DNA of 64,000 bases. Source: Algoriphagus kandeliae (GTDB taxonomy: Bacteria; Bacteroidota; Bacteroidia; Cytophagales; Cyclobacteriaceae). Position 1 is the stretch's first letter. Every line of letters starts with the position of its first letter. The translations under genes and the position numbers were made by a program. Shown here in pieces: positions 1 through 9,656 of this stretch. The DNA lies in contig NZ_SPSB01000002.1 of NCBI RefSeq assembly GCF_004571135.1, forward strand, positions 806,001 to 870,000. The letters are read 5' to 3'. The notes below the pieces were generated by a model. That model was not told the DNA's origin. It did no database searches and was given only the letters and a program-made list of their open reading frames with translations.

Positions 1-15
1 CTATGCAAAAAATCA

Positions 16-816
16 ATGAATATGAAAATCACGTTTGTTACAGGTCCGAGCGGGGTCGGAAAAAGCAGCTACATTGAGCGGGAATATTCCGGAAAAGAGA
101 AGGTATGTATCTTCAATATTTCGAGAAAAGCGAGGGATCTTTTTGGAAGTTATGAAGCTATGGAGGATGGCGATAAGGAATTGCAGGCTATAAACGAATC
201 CTGCAGCGAAGCATTTATGGCCTTGATGGATGGGAATGAAGTGGTCGTGGAATACTACACTGATGGGTATGATGATGGGCTTTTTGCTCTTTGTAATAAA
301 GCTAAATCTTTGGGGATCCGAACTGAGGTCATCACGCTCACCACAGATGCGGATGTGGCATGGGTGCGTGTCCAAAAAGCTGGAAGAGATTATTTTCCTT
401 CTTCAAGAATTAAAGAAGATACAGAAATGGTATTGATGGGAGTGCTGGAGGATGTGGAATTCAATTTGGATTTTGAGAGAATCTGTGAAATAGGAGCAGA
501 AGGTGGCACCATTAATTTTTATCGTTTTAAAAAGGGGAATCAGGATCGTTTTTTCTTTACTACAGATGAGAGTGGGTATTTTGACTTTGAGCCTGATTAT
601 GACTTTGAGAAAATCCTTGGGGTGAATTACATTGAAGAGTTCGATAATTTCAAAGAAGCTTTTTCTGCATTGTTGGAGAAGTACCCGATTTTTCGTCTTT
701 ATCCATTGGGAATCCATGATAAATACAAGCGGGAATTCAAGGAGGCCTATCAAAACTTTCTCAAACAGGAAGGGATTCTAGAGGAAGATCCTACTTGGGG
801 TCATCATTTTAATTAA
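16..816 (+). CDS. P-loop NTPase of unknown function
   Basis: This is a 266-residue soluble protein whose N-terminus carries a clear Walker A loop (GPSGVGKS, about residues 10-17) directly after a hydrophobic beta strand, so it should bind ATP or GTP. A later segment (GRDYFPSSRIKED, about residues 123-135) contains basic residues placed as in small kinases and zeta-toxin-like folds. I do not recognise the family, and the C-terminal half shows no familiar motif. The start at 16 is followed by a second Met two codons on, so either may be used. The promoter lies outside the window. A kinase is a reasonable guess, not a call. Confidence 0.7.
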   Translation: MNMKITFVTGPSGVGKSSYIEREYSGKEKVCIFNISRKARDLFGSYEAMEDGDKELQAINESCSEAFMALMDGNEVVVEYYTDGYDDGLFALCNKAKSLGIRTEVITLTTDADVAWVRVQKAGRDYFPSSRIKEDTEMVLMGVLEDVEFNLDFERICEIGAEGGTINFYRFKKGNQDRFFFTTDESGYFDFEPDYDFEKILGVNYIEEFDNFKEAFSALLEKYPIFRLYPLGIHDKYKREFKEAYQNFLKQEGILEEDPTWGHHFN

Positions 817-892
817 ACTCCTAGAGCGAAGCTAGCTTTATGATTTTCAGCTAAATCTACCTACCTTTTAACATGCTATAAATTCAAATTTT

Positions 893-1471
893 ATGAAAAA
901 GTTAGGCTTAGCTTGCTTGGTGCTATTCATGAGTTTTTCTCTGACAGCCTTGGCTCAGGATGAAATTCCAGCCCATATCAAAGATCACATTACTTATCCT
1001 GTTTTGGACTTTCATCCATTTGTTGGAGTTATGCCTATTCAGGATCCAGCTTTAATGTATGATTCTACTTTGGAGTATAAGGTGGTTTTGGACTTATATG
1101 GAAGAATTCGGGATACCACAGCTATACATCAGACCTTTTTGGAGGTAGCAAGAACCTATAATTTGGGGATTGCCACAGGTGTCCCAGCTGAAAAACTTCA
1201 TATCGCTGCAGTTATTCATGGAGGTTTGGTTCAGGCCATCTTGAATAAAGAGAAGTATCAGGAGAAGTTTGGGAAAAGCAATCCCAATTTGGAAGCGCTA
1301 CAAAAATTAAAAGAGGTTGGAGTGGAATTTTATGTCTGTGGGCAAAGTATGGGATTTATGAACATCAAAGAAGAAGAAATCTCTGACTTGGTTCACCCCG
1401 CGATATCAGCAAAATTTTCCTTTGTCACCTTGGACAAACAAGGCTATACCTATCTGAATATTAGTAATTAG
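893..1471 (+). CDS. Secreted DsrE/DsrF-like protein
   Basis: The 192-residue product begins with a standard Sec signal peptide (about residues 1-21, cleavage after ALAQ), so it should be periplasmic. The mature part carries the DsrE-like signature: a hydrophobic strand leading to HGG (about 109-111), then a Cys in the VCGQS motif (Cys149) at the position of the active cysteine of sulfur-relay DsrE/TusD proteins. Family members bind or shuttle sulfur, but the substrate of the exported Bacteroidetes versions is not established to my knowledge. The gene is monocistronic and ends at a strong terminator shared with the convergent peptidase gene. Confidence 0.75.
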   Translation: MKKLGLACLVLFMSFSLTALAQDEIPAHIKDHITYPVLDFHPFVGVMPIQDPALMYDSTLEYKVVLDLYGRIRDTTAIHQTFLEVARTYNLGIATGVPAEKLHIAAVIHGGLVQAILNKEKYQEKFGKSNPNLEALQKLKEVGVEFYVCGQSMGFMNIKEEEISDLVHPAISAKFSFVTLDKQGYTYLNISN

Positions 1472-1493
1472 GTTCGGAAAACTTATTTAAAAA

Positions 1494-1522
1494 AAATCCC
1501 CCGATTTTACTTCGGGGGATTT
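1494..1522. terminator. Bidirectional intrinsic terminator
   Basis: Perfect 11-bp stem (1494-1504 with 1512-1522, core CCCCCGA/TCGGGGG) and a 7-nt loop. It has a T-rich stretch to the right and an A-run to the left, so it can stop both the DsrE-like gene and the convergent S9 peptidase gene. Confidence 0.85.
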
Positions 1523-1541
1523 TCATTTTTTAATCTTTTTA

Positions 1542-4481
1542 TCAGAATGCTCTTTCCTTCAAATGATCATCTAGGTTTAGTAATTCCACTCCTTTTTCCA
1601 ACCAATCTGGAGCAGCTTCACCTTTCAAGTGATGATTGAAGAATTCCATCATCCGTACGCTGTAGTCCTTTCGATTTTCCAGCTTACTCAAACCGTGGTT
1701 TTCCCCTTTGTATTGCACCAAAACCACTGGTTTTTTCAACCTTCTCAGGGCAGAATAATATTCGATTCCCTGCGTAAAGTCCACCGCTCCGTCTTTGTCA
1801 TTATGAAGCATCAAAAGAGGAGTCTTGACATTTTTCACATGGTAAACTGGGCTGTTTCGCTCGTATGCTTCCCAGTTTTCCCAAGGTCCACCTCGGAATC
1901 TACCTTGTGAAGCTTCGAAGATGGACATATTTCCACTTCCTGAATTCCAATAGATCAAATCGTACATGGAAATCATATTGGTCAATGGAGCTCCTGCAGC
2001 GGCAGCCTTGAACATATCAGTTTGCGTGATCAGGAAGGAAGTTTGATAACCTCCCCAAGAGTGGCCATGAATACCGATGTTATTTTCGTCGATGACACCT
2101 GTTTTGATAGCTTCTTTTACCGCAGGGATTACACACCAAACTGCGGACATGCCTGGATCGTCGAGCTTGTAAACGATGTCTGGAATAAAGACTGCGAAAC
2201 CATTGGAAGTATACACGTTTGGATTCCAACCCGTTCCGCTATACCCTGGATTGGACCAATTGTGACGGGTTTGGGAAAGCTTTTCGTAATAGTACACAAC
2301 GGTCGGGTACTTTTTGCCCTCTTCGTATTCGGCTGGTAAGAAAAGCGTACCTTGAAGTTTATCCCCTTTATCGGAGACATAATCTACTAGCATAGTACCT
2401 TCAGACCAAGCATATTTTTTCGCATCAGGAGCATTTTCCGTTACTTGCTGAAGGGAAGAAATGGAGGCGTCCGTCAAGTAAACTTGGGTAGGCTCATTGA
2501 ATTTCTCCTTGTATAGATAATAGGTTTCCGAATTCTTGGCTTTAGAGAGTGTTCCGAAATTAGCATCATCCCAAATCAATACCTTGGCTCCGGCCATCAT
2601 TCCGCCTTTTTTCGCTGGAGAAAGCTGTGCAATTCCAGATTTTTTCGTCCATTCCCCATACATGCGGATATAGGCAGGCTTGCTGAGATCGATGCCTTTT
2701 TCCTCAGGATCCAAGGTGAATCGATACTGATAGCGGATTTGATCTTCTCTTCCGTTTACTGTCAAATTAACAGGGCTTTCTTTAGTAGAAGCCACTGGAA
2801 CTTGCCAAATGTCCCATCCGTCTCGAAGAAGGACGTATTTACTGTCTGAGCTCCATCCCAAAGCACTGTATAATGGCTTTTCTACATTATGATCGTCTTC
2901 CACATTGACAAAGGAAACAGGCATTCCTTCGGTGATATTTTTGCTTTGCCCTGTAGGAATATCATAGATGTAGTAATGTCCATCTTGACCATAAATCAAC
3001 TTCGTTCCATCAGGAGATTCTCTTGGGAAAGAGCCAAAAGAAGGCAAATAGAATTTTTTGAAAAGCTCTTTTCGCTCTCCAGTCTTCAGATCCACGATGT
3101 AAAAATCCCTGTAACTCTGACCGTTTAGATTTCCATCCAATTCATAAGCCTGAAAATCCGATCCTAAGGCATAACGCTGCTTATCCAAAATATTCAAGTC
3201 TCTCATGCTGCTATCCTGCAATTGGATATGTTTGCCAGCATTGACATCATACATGGACCAGAAACTATAATTTTTATCCTGATTCTGCATGACTTGTTGT
3301 CTTGATTGCAAGCGGGTGTCATTCCAGTGCCAGATGGTCATATCAGGCTTTTTCGCATCGTTTTCTTTTTTGCCATTCACCTTGCCAGAGTCCAATTTGG
3401 CGATAGCTTTTTGTAAATCTGAAATGGATTTGATGGTGGTGTCTGCCATGATTTTCTTCATGGCTTCGGCTTCGGCCTTTTTCACAGAGTCTTGATCTAC
3501 TTCTTTTTTCTCCTCCTTTTTCTCAGCTAAAACCAAAGGATGGATGCCATAAAATAAGCGAGTCAAATCTTCGGACCACATCGGTCTTCTGTTTGGAGAA
3601 ATGGTGTAAGCCTGATCAAAATTGACAGAGTCTTTTTCAGGATTATAAACCGTGACCTGAGGAGCAGCTAGATTTTTCACTCCCACAACCTGTCCCTTGT
3701 CTTGCTTATATTTCTTGTCCTTGACCATTTTTAAGGCAGCAAAAGCATCGCCTTTTTCAGTCCATGCAAGAGATCTATAGGAAGCCTTATCTGAATCCAA
3801 GATTTGCATGCTATTGCCTGCTACATTCATCAAATACAAACCATTCCCTGATTGATTGGCTGCATCGACTGTATAGGCTAGATAAGTTCCGGCTTTGTTG
3901 AAAACGAAATCTGCCACATTCCCCACATTTTGAGTTTTCTCAGAGGCAAGATGGTAGATCAATAAATCCGAACCGCGGGCATCTCCACCATTTCCATTTC
4001 CCTCTTTTGAAAGGTTGATGGCCAGATGGGTAGAGGCTTCACCATTAAATGAGTAATTGCTGACATTTTCGAATTCCTTCTTGTTATCAGTTCCGAGTTT
4101 TACCAGAATTGCCTTGTTCTTCAAAGGCTTCCCTTTGCTTTTCTCATTGGCCTTCTTCTGGGCAAAGGTTGGGTATTCGGTGTAGGCAAACCATTTTCCA
4201 TCCTCACTAAATTGCATAGATGGGAAGTTGGTCGAACCAATTTTGAAAATTTTCTTACTGGATTCATCTCCTACTTTTTGGAGAATGATTTCACCGTCAC
4301 CTTCGAGTTGGACGAGTCCATAAGCCATCCACAGTCCGTCAGGAGAAAGTCGGAAAGCTGAGCCTGGCATGTATTTCCAGGTAGGGATATCTTTCCAAGT
4401 GATGGGTTTGGTGTCTTGGGCGATTGCCAAACTGGCAACAAGGAAAAGTGCCCAGAATGTGAATAAGTGTCTTTTGATCAT
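1542..4481 (-). CDS. S9 family prolyl oligopeptidase-like serine peptidase
   Basis: This 979-residue exported peptidase has a signal peptide (about residues 1-21, ending AIAQ). A long N-terminal beta-propeller region of WD40/PD40-like repeats is followed by a C-terminal alpha/beta hydrolase domain. The catalytic serine sits in GHSWGGYQT (about residue 806), with the likely Asp in NDKDGAVD (about 895) and the His in GENHG (about 928). The family cleaves peptides, often after proline or as a dipeptidyl or acylaminoacyl peptidase, and in Bacteroidetes usually works in the periplasm on imported peptides. A Lys/Glu/Asp-rich insert of about 60 residues interrupts the propeller near residues 315-375. 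Substrate specificity cannot be read from the sequence. Confidence 0.92.
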   Translation of the reverse strand: MIKRHLFTFWALFLVASLAIAQDTKPITWKDIPTWKYMPGSAFRLSPDGLWMAYGLVQLEGDGEIILQKVGDESSKKIFKIGSTNFPSMQFSEDGKWFAYTEYPTFAQKKANEKSKGKPLKNKAILVKLGTDNKKEFENVSNYSFNGEASTHLAINLSKEGNGNGGDARGSDLLIYHLASEKTQNVGNVADFVFNKAGTYLAYTVDAANQSGNGLYLMNVAGNSMQILDSDKASYRSLAWTEKGDAFAALKMVKDKKYKQDKGQVVGVKNLAAPQVTVYNPEKDSVNFDQAYTISPNRRPMWSEDLTRLFYGIHPLVLAEKKEEKKEVDQDSVKKAEAEAMKKIMADTTIKSISDLQKAIAKLDSGKVNGKKENDAKKPDMTIWHWNDTRLQSRQQVMQNQDKNYSFWSMYDVNAGKHIQLQDSSMRDLNILDKQRYALGSDFQAYELDGNLNGQSYRDFYIVDLKTGERKELFKKFYLPSFGSFPRESPDGTKLIYGQDGHYYIYDIPTGQSKNITEGMPVSFVNVEDDHNVEKPLYSALGWSSDSKYVLLRDGWDIWQVPVASTKESPVNLTVNGREDQIRYQYRFTLDPEEKGIDLSKPAYIRMYGEWTKKSGIAQLSPAKKGGMMAGAKVLIWDDANFGTLSKAKNSETYYLYKEKFNEPTQVYLTDASISSLQQVTENAPDAKKYAWSEGTMLVDYVSDKGDKLQGTLFLPAEYEEGKKYPTVVYYYEKLSQTRHNWSNPGYSGTGWNPNVYTSNGFAVFIPDIVYKLDDPGMSAVWCVIPAVKEAIKTGVIDENNIGIHGHSWGGYQTSFLITQTDMFKAAAAGAPLTNMISMYDLIYWNSGSGNMSIFEASQGRFRGGPWENWEAYERNSPVYHVKNVKTPLLMLHNDKDGAVDFTQGIEYYSALRRLKKPVVLVQYKGENHGLSKLENRKDYSVRMMEFFNHHLKGEAAPDWLEKGVELLNLDDHLKERAF

Positions 4482-4668
4482 TGGTAAATCTTTTTTCTGA
4501 AGCAGGAAATTAGGGAAAATAAAGGATAGTCCTGTGCGATTTTGTAAGAACGGATGAAAAAAGCAACATTATTGCATCTTCGAAAATGAATTTTATACCG
4601 ATATCGCCGAAAATTCTTAATTATCTCTTCCCGGTTTCATAGATTTTGCTGCTGTGTTGACTTTAGGC

Positions 4669-5538
4669 TTACTGATAATTGTACTTGTACAGGGCCTCCC
4701 GGGTAAGATTTCTCGTCTTTCGCTCGTAAAATCTTGAAAAAATATTCAGCCCAACTCCAGTGAATGTCAAGGGAATCAGGAGATCATTCTGACTGGAAGA
4801 CTGGGATTCAAAACCTACTGCAAGAAAGAAAATCCCGATCCCTAGGGCTGAGTTGACTACATTCGCTACTGTGCTTACTTTTTCTCTTCTCAGAACCTGC
4901 TCATATAGCTGCAAAGCTTCCGGATTGGATTGAAACCGTGTTAAAACCTGATCCGTTTCCAGCTGCATGGGGCCTTCGGAGATATTGATTTTTGGACCCA
5001 AAAAACCGTCCATTACATCCATGCTTAGAAATGCATCTGCACCTCCAGAATAATGATAGGCATTGAAATCATTGATTGAACGTCGGATTCTTCTATCTGC
5101 ATCCCGAATCAGAATACTCCCAGTCCCCTGTACAACCCCTCCACCAAAAGTCACCCAAAACCAAGGTCGGACATTGGCCGGGGTGATTTCATTGGTAAAT
5201 AGATAGGCAACCGAACCGATGCTTACTGCCAAGCCTGTGAGATTGATGGCAGTACCCCAATTCTTTTTTCGCTGGTAGGCGGAAAATCTAAACTCTTCAC
5301 TTTGCACAGAATTTATTAAGGCCGCTACCTCTGCGGGACTGGATTTTTGCCCATCCAAGTAGTATGTGGTTTGATTCAAAAAGCCTTCTTTGAAGGTGAT
5401 GATGGGTTGTGTAGAATAATTTCCAGGAAAGTAGGTTCGGGACTCTTGGGTGTTTTGGGCTGAAGAAATGCTAATGCATAATGTTAAAAATACGGTGAGG
5501 AAGAATTTCACAAAATTATTTTCCATGACCTGAATCAC
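4669..5538 (-). CDS. Putative membrane protein of unknown function
   Basis: The 289-residue product has an N-terminal signal or anchor segment (ending ISSAQ, about residue 28). Hydrophobic stretches follow near residues 97-115 (LTGLAVSIGSVAYLF), 127-145 (VTFGGGVVQGTGSILI), 225-243 and 252-265. I do not recognise the family. It is likely an envelope protein with several membrane segments or a compact outer-membrane component. A second Met four codons downstream (5526) starts a more typical signal peptide and may be the true start. No operon partner is close: the gap to the upstream amidohydrolase gene holds that gene's terminator. Confidence 0.65.
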   Translation of the reverse strand: MIQVMENNFVKFFLTVFLTLCISISSAQNTQESRTYFPGNYSTQPIITFKEGFLNQTTYYLDGQKSSPAEVAALINSVQSEEFRFSAYQRKKNWGTAINLTGLAVSIGSVAYLFTNEITPANVRPWFWVTFGGGVVQGTGSILIRDADRRIRRSINDFNAYHYSGGADAFLSMDVMDGFLGPKINISEGPMQLETDQVLTRFQSNPEALQLYEQVLRREKVSTVANVVNSALGIGIFFLAVGFESQSSSQNDLLIPLTFTGVGLNIFSRFYERKTRNLTREALYKYNYQ

Positions 5539-5656
5539 TTTTTGTAGACTATTTTCACATTCAACGAAAAGCTTAACTGAAAGTTTCTGAATGGAGGGTT
5601 TTCATATCTGGAAATTTTAAAGTTAAAGAAGCCTTTCTGTGCTTTTAGGGGCATAA

Positions 5657-5693
5657 ACAAAAAAACCTTCCAGGTTTTCAAATCCTGGAAGGT
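5657..5693 (-). terminator. Intrinsic terminator of the amidohydrolase gene
   Basis: 10-bp perfect stem ACCTTCCAGG/CCTGGAAGGT (5665-5674 with 5684-5693) with a 9-nt loop. Read on the minus strand it is followed by a T-run (A-run 5657-5665 on plus), right after the end of the gene at 5730. Confidence 0.85.
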
Positions 5694-5729
5694 CACACAA
5701 CTTACAATCTAAATTCAGATTTCTATCGA

Positions 5730-7433
5730 TTACTTTTTAAAAACCACTTTTCCCCCCATCACCGTCATAGCAACTTGAGTTTTCAATATTTCATCCTCAG
5801 CTACCTCCATGATGTTTTGATCAAAGACCGTGAAATCAGCTGCTTTTCCCACTTCGATTGAGCCTTTGAAATCCTCTTCAAACTCCGCAAAAGCTCCGTC
5901 TAGGGTGTAAGACTTCAAAGCCTGCTCTCGGGTCATTTTTTGATCGCCTTCATAGCCTCCTTCTGGAAGACCTTCCAAAGTTTTTCGGGTTACAGAAGCA
6001 TAAAATGAAGGAATTGCATCCACCGGTTCTACAGGAGCATCTGTTCCGTTGGCGATTCGAGCTCCTGTTTGAAAGAGTTTCTGCCAAACATACGCTCCGT
6101 CAATGATTCGCTTTTCACCCAATCTATCAATGGCCCAAGGACGATCCGAACTCAAATGAATGGCCTGCATAGCTGCGATGACTCCCAATTCTCCGAATCT
6201 TGGGATATCATCTGGATGCAAATGTTGGGCATGCTCGATGCGGAATCGATGATCTTGGATTTCTGGATTTTTGGCAAAAGCTGCTTCGTACCGATCCAAA
6301 ATCTCCTGATTTGCGCGATCTCCAATAGCATGCGAGCAAACCTGAAATCCGAGTGGCAAAGCCTTTTCAGAAACTTCTGTTACCACGGACATCGGTAGAG
6401 TTTCATGTCCTCTATGTCCCGGTCTGTCCGCATAGTCTTCCAGCAACCAAGCTCCTCTAGGTCCTAAGGCCCCGTCGCAGTTCAATTTGATGGAACGGAC
6501 TGTCAACAAGTGATCTTCAGAATCAATCATCGGGCCTTTCTTGTACCACTCTTCCAAAAGCTCCGGCTGACGCCCTGTAAGCATAATATACATTCGAGCG
6601 GTGAGTTTGCCTTCATCTTTGAATTTTTGAACCAAATCGATCACATCCTGACCTGATCCTGCATCATGAAAAGAAGTAATTCCCTTTTCTGCTAATTCCT
6701 GCAATGCCAAGGTTAAGGCTTCTTCTGCTCGCTCAGGGGTTTCTTCAGGAACTAATCGTGCCACAAGGCTTGATGCTCTTTCGGTCAAAACGCCTGTAGG
6801 ATTCCCCAATTCATCCACGATAATTTCACCGCCTTCTACTTCTCCCGGACGCTCACCTTGTAAATTGGAAATACCTGCTAGTTCAAGTGCTTTCGAGTTG
6901 GCAAAAGTGGCATGCCCTGATGCATGGCGAAGAAATACCGGATTGTCAGGAGAAACTTCATTCAAAGCATCATTGGTTTGGAAGCCTTTGACCATTTTCT
7001 CAGGTTTTTGGATCCACTTGTCCTGATGCCATCCACGACCCGTAATCCAGTCTCCGGGCTTGGCTTTTGCGACAGCCTCGGCTACTTTTTCCACTAATTC
7101 ATCATAGGTTTTGACATACATCAGATCAAGCTCCAGCTTGTTGTATCCGATTCCCATCAAGTGGGCATGAGACTCGATAAAACCCGGAGTCATGGTTTTC
7201 CCTGCTAAATCGATGACTTCAGTATTTTCTCCAACCAATTCCTGGATTTCGGCAGTGGTTCCCACCGCCTGAATCATTCCGTATTTGACAGCAACTGCTT
7301 CCACTTTGGGATTGGATTCATCAACTGTATAAATGATTCCGTTGATAAAAACAGAGTCAGCAGGATTTTCCGGCCCGGAGGTACAGGAAAACCCGAAAAA
7401 TGCCACTAGGGCAAGGATATATAATTTTCTCAT
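5730..7433 (-). CDS. Amidohydrolase family lipoprotein (YtcJ-like)
   Basis: The 567-residue product opens with a lipoprotein signal (FFGFSC, lipidated Cys17), so it should be membrane-anchored and exported. It has the amidohydrolase TIM-barrel layout: a metal-binding HAH (His89, His91) after GFIES, a conserved GRGWHQDKW block (about 128-136), then further His/Asp metal positions in CSHAIGD, RIEHAQH and GTDAPVEP. The C-terminus returns to the small beta domain ending in a GKVV motif. YtcJ-type enzymes hydrolyse amide or related bonds of unknown substrates. The gene stands alone on its strand with a terminator at its end. The call is firm at family level only. Confidence 0.9.
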   Translation of the reverse strand: MRKLYILALVAFFGFSCTSGPENPADSVFINGIIYTVDESNPKVEAVAVKYGMIQAVGTTAEIQELVGENTEVIDLAGKTMTPGFIESHAHLMGIGYNKLELDLMYVKTYDELVEKVAEAVAKAKPGDWITGRGWHQDKWIQKPEKMVKGFQTNDALNEVSPDNPVFLRHASGHATFANSKALELAGISNLQGERPGEVEGGEIIVDELGNPTGVLTERASSLVARLVPEETPERAEEALTLALQELAEKGITSFHDAGSGQDVIDLVQKFKDEGKLTARMYIMLTGRQPELLEEWYKKGPMIDSEDHLLTVRSIKLNCDGALGPRGAWLLEDYADRPGHRGHETLPMSVVTEVSEKALPLGFQVCSHAIGDRANQEILDRYEAAFAKNPEIQDHRFRIEHAQHLHPDDIPRFGELGVIAAMQAIHLSSDRPWAIDRLGEKRIIDGAYVWQKLFQTGARIANGTDAPVEPVDAIPSFYASVTRKTLEGLPEGGYEGDQKMTREQALKSYTLDGAFAEFEEDFKGSIEVGKAADFTVFDQNIMEVAEDEILKTQVAMTVMGGKVVFKK

Positions 7434-7496
7434 AATCGTTGATTTCTAGTACGAAAGCTAGTGCATTTATACCATCCGAACAAAACCCAGCGATAA

Positions 7497-9563
7497 TTAC
7501 CTAATCCAGATTTTTTTGGAAATAATGCTTCGATTCGAAGTCTCTAATTGAAAAATATACAGGCCCGGAGTCAAAAATCCAGCTTGAATTTCCAGTTCTA
7601 GTCCTGCATTGATAGAAATATCAGAAAGGAGAACCTGCCCCATGGCTGAAATCAATCTTCCTTTTCCATTTTGATTAGAGATTACTTTTATGGGGCCATC
7701 ACTAGGATTTGGATACACTAAAAGCTGAATCGATTCGGAAGGAGGTGAGGAAGAAGCTAAAGCAGATAAGTAGATCAAACCACCGCCTCTGCTTCCTAAA
7801 ATCAAGTCAGGATTGTCGCCCAGCAGATTCGGAACGAGTGCTATCCAAGTATTTCTGCCTAATCGAGTCGGGAAATCTAGGTTACCAATCCGGATTTTTA
7901 CTTCTTCTCGCTGGCTGTTTTCCATGAAATTTTCGATAAATACAACAATCCCTCGTTGATCGACTGCATAGAGATTTGGTTGATTTCCTTGTTGCACCGA
8001 AATGCTCAGATTCCGATTTGCGGGATTATCCTGAAAACCCAAAAAATCCCTTTCTGAAAGTTGAGCTGAGAAAGAATCCCAATTCATTTCATAAAGATCC
8101 AGTCCTCCATTTTGCCGGGCAACCAAGAGGTATTCCTGATTTTCAAAGGAATAAAATTGAAGGTAATCTCCCCGATTGGGTTCATATCCTGTTAGTAAAG
8201 CTTCTTGCCAAGTCCCTTCTAAAAATCTAAAAAGTACCTGCTCGGGAATGTTCCCTTCAAATCGAATTCCGCTGATTAGCTTCTGCGAGTTGTTTTGGAG
8301 TTCTGAGTATTCCAAATATTGGATTTCTGTCAAATTCAACTCTCGGAGTTCTTGATTGCGGGATCTCAAATCAAATTCACCGTTTTGAAAAGAAAAGGAA
8401 GCCAATTCACCCAAAACTTCTCCCTCTCGGGTCACATTGGAAGTGATCCACAATTCTCCACCGTTTTGATTTCCTTTGAAAAAAGGCCGGCTGTTTTCTC
8501 CAAGATCCAAAACCTGATCCTGCAAAAATGGGGTTGTATTTCCATTGAAAAGAAAGACTGAGGATTCGTAATCAATTCCGTAAATAGTTGCTGCTTCGTT
8601 GGAATTGAGGCTTATCAGGAGTTGATCATCCACCCAAGAAGCATTATGAAATGAAGGAAATTGGGGAAGGGGACCAAAGGCGGGCAAGCTATTCGAAAAT
8701 TCATCAAAGATCGGCTCCTTTTCTGTGCCTTTATTCGGGAAAAAATAGAGAATCTGACATTCATCTCTGCCCAGTAACATATCAGGAATACCATCTCCTG
8801 TAAAATCCTGATAGAGGATAGAATGTCCTCCGGCATGCTGAATTCGAAGGTTTTTGGTTTGATTTTGACTTAAATCGAAACCGCTACAGGTTTTTCCGAA
8901 GGAAATGTCTCCACAGGCACAAAATTCAAAATTCCCCCAATGGGTTTTGGGAAAAGCAAAACCATCCAAATCAGGAATTCCTGTTCGGTCTACCGACGTA
9001 TTTTCATAGAATTCTAAATAATCACCCGAAGCGAAATTGAAGATCGCAAGGTCCAAATCCCCATCCTGATCCAAATCTCTGATTAATGGGGTATCCAAAT
9101 TATTGGCTTGGATATTTGACCCATTATCCAAAGGGAGAAAATTTCGCTCCAGTTCCCAGGAAATTTCATTCTGTGTAGATGTGTTTTTATAGACCTTGAT
9201 TCCTAAAGCCGTCGAGGTGAAAAGATCTTTTTTCCCATCTAGATCAAAGTCAGCCAAAACCAGAAACCCACTAATGTCGCTTGGGAAAAAATAAGCCCAT
9301 TCGGGACGGAGAGTAAAGATTTCCCCTGACTTTTCAAACACACTCAATTGTCTGGAATTGATATCCCAAATCACCCATTCTTCGATTTCATCCCCATTCA
9401 GATCTATGGTTTGAATTTGTGCCGAATTGATTCCTCCGCTCCAAGCAGCAGGAAGAGTTTGGCCATTTTCTAGAATGGAAGGTGAATCACTCAGGGAAAA
9501 AGTAGTTTGCCCGAAAGCAAGCACAGAAGGAAGAAAAAGAAGAAGAAATAAAGTGCTTCGCAT
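7497..9563 (-). CDS. T9SS-sorted FG-GAP/VCBS repeat protein
   Basis: A secreted protein of about 688 residues. It begins with a signal peptide ending AFGQ and carries several FG-GAP/VCBS-type Asp-rich calcium loops (DLDGKKD near residue 115, DLDQDGDLD near 172, DFTGDGIPD near 258). It ends in a type A T9SS sorting domain of about 75 residues (start VYPNPSDGPI, then a G.Y.F pattern and a basic C-terminus). The protein should cross the outer membrane by type IX secretion and be released or anchored at the cell surface. No enzyme domain is visible, so binding or adhesion is plausible. An upstream in-frame Met at 9581 is possible, but 9563 gives the tidier signal peptide. Confidence 0.85.
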   Translation of the reverse strand: MRSTLFLLLFLPSVLAFGQTTFSLSDSPSILENGQTLPAAWSGGINSAQIQTIDLNGDEIEEWVIWDINSRQLSVFEKSGEIFTLRPEWAYFFPSDISGFLVLADFDLDGKKDLFTSTALGIKVYKNTSTQNEISWELERNFLPLDNGSNIQANNLDTPLIRDLDQDGDLDLAIFNFASGDYLEFYENTSVDRTGIPDLDGFAFPKTHWGNFEFCACGDISFGKTCSGFDLSQNQTKNLRIQHAGGHSILYQDFTGDGIPDMLLGRDECQILYFFPNKGTEKEPIFDEFSNSLPAFGPLPQFPSFHNASWVDDQLLISLNSNEAATIYGIDYESSVFLFNGNTTPFLQDQVLDLGENSRPFFKGNQNGGELWITSNVTREGEVLGELASFSFQNGEFDLRSRNQELRELNLTEIQYLEYSELQNNSQKLISGIRFEGNIPEQVLFRFLEGTWQEALLTGYEPNRGDYLQFYSFENQEYLLVARQNGGLDLYEMNWDSFSAQLSERDFLGFQDNPANRNLSISVQQGNQPNLYAVDQRGIVVFIENFMENSQREEVKIRIGNLDFPTRLGRNTWIALVPNLLGDNPDLILGSRGGGLIYLSALASSSPPSESIQLLVYPNPSDGPIKVISNQNGKGRLISAMGQVLLSDISINAGLELEIQAGFLTPGLYIFQLETSNRSIISKKIWIR

Positions 9564-9656
9564 GCGTGATATGAAAACCAAAATTAAATATAAAACGATG
9601 TCTGTACTTCCAAGATGCGTTAGATTGGTTTATTTTGGGGAAAATTGATTGGAATC

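Noticed and set aside
2022-2339. 105-codon plus-strand ORF opposite the S9 peptidase gene
   Set aside because: Antisense to the catalytic domain, with low-complexity translation and no signals.
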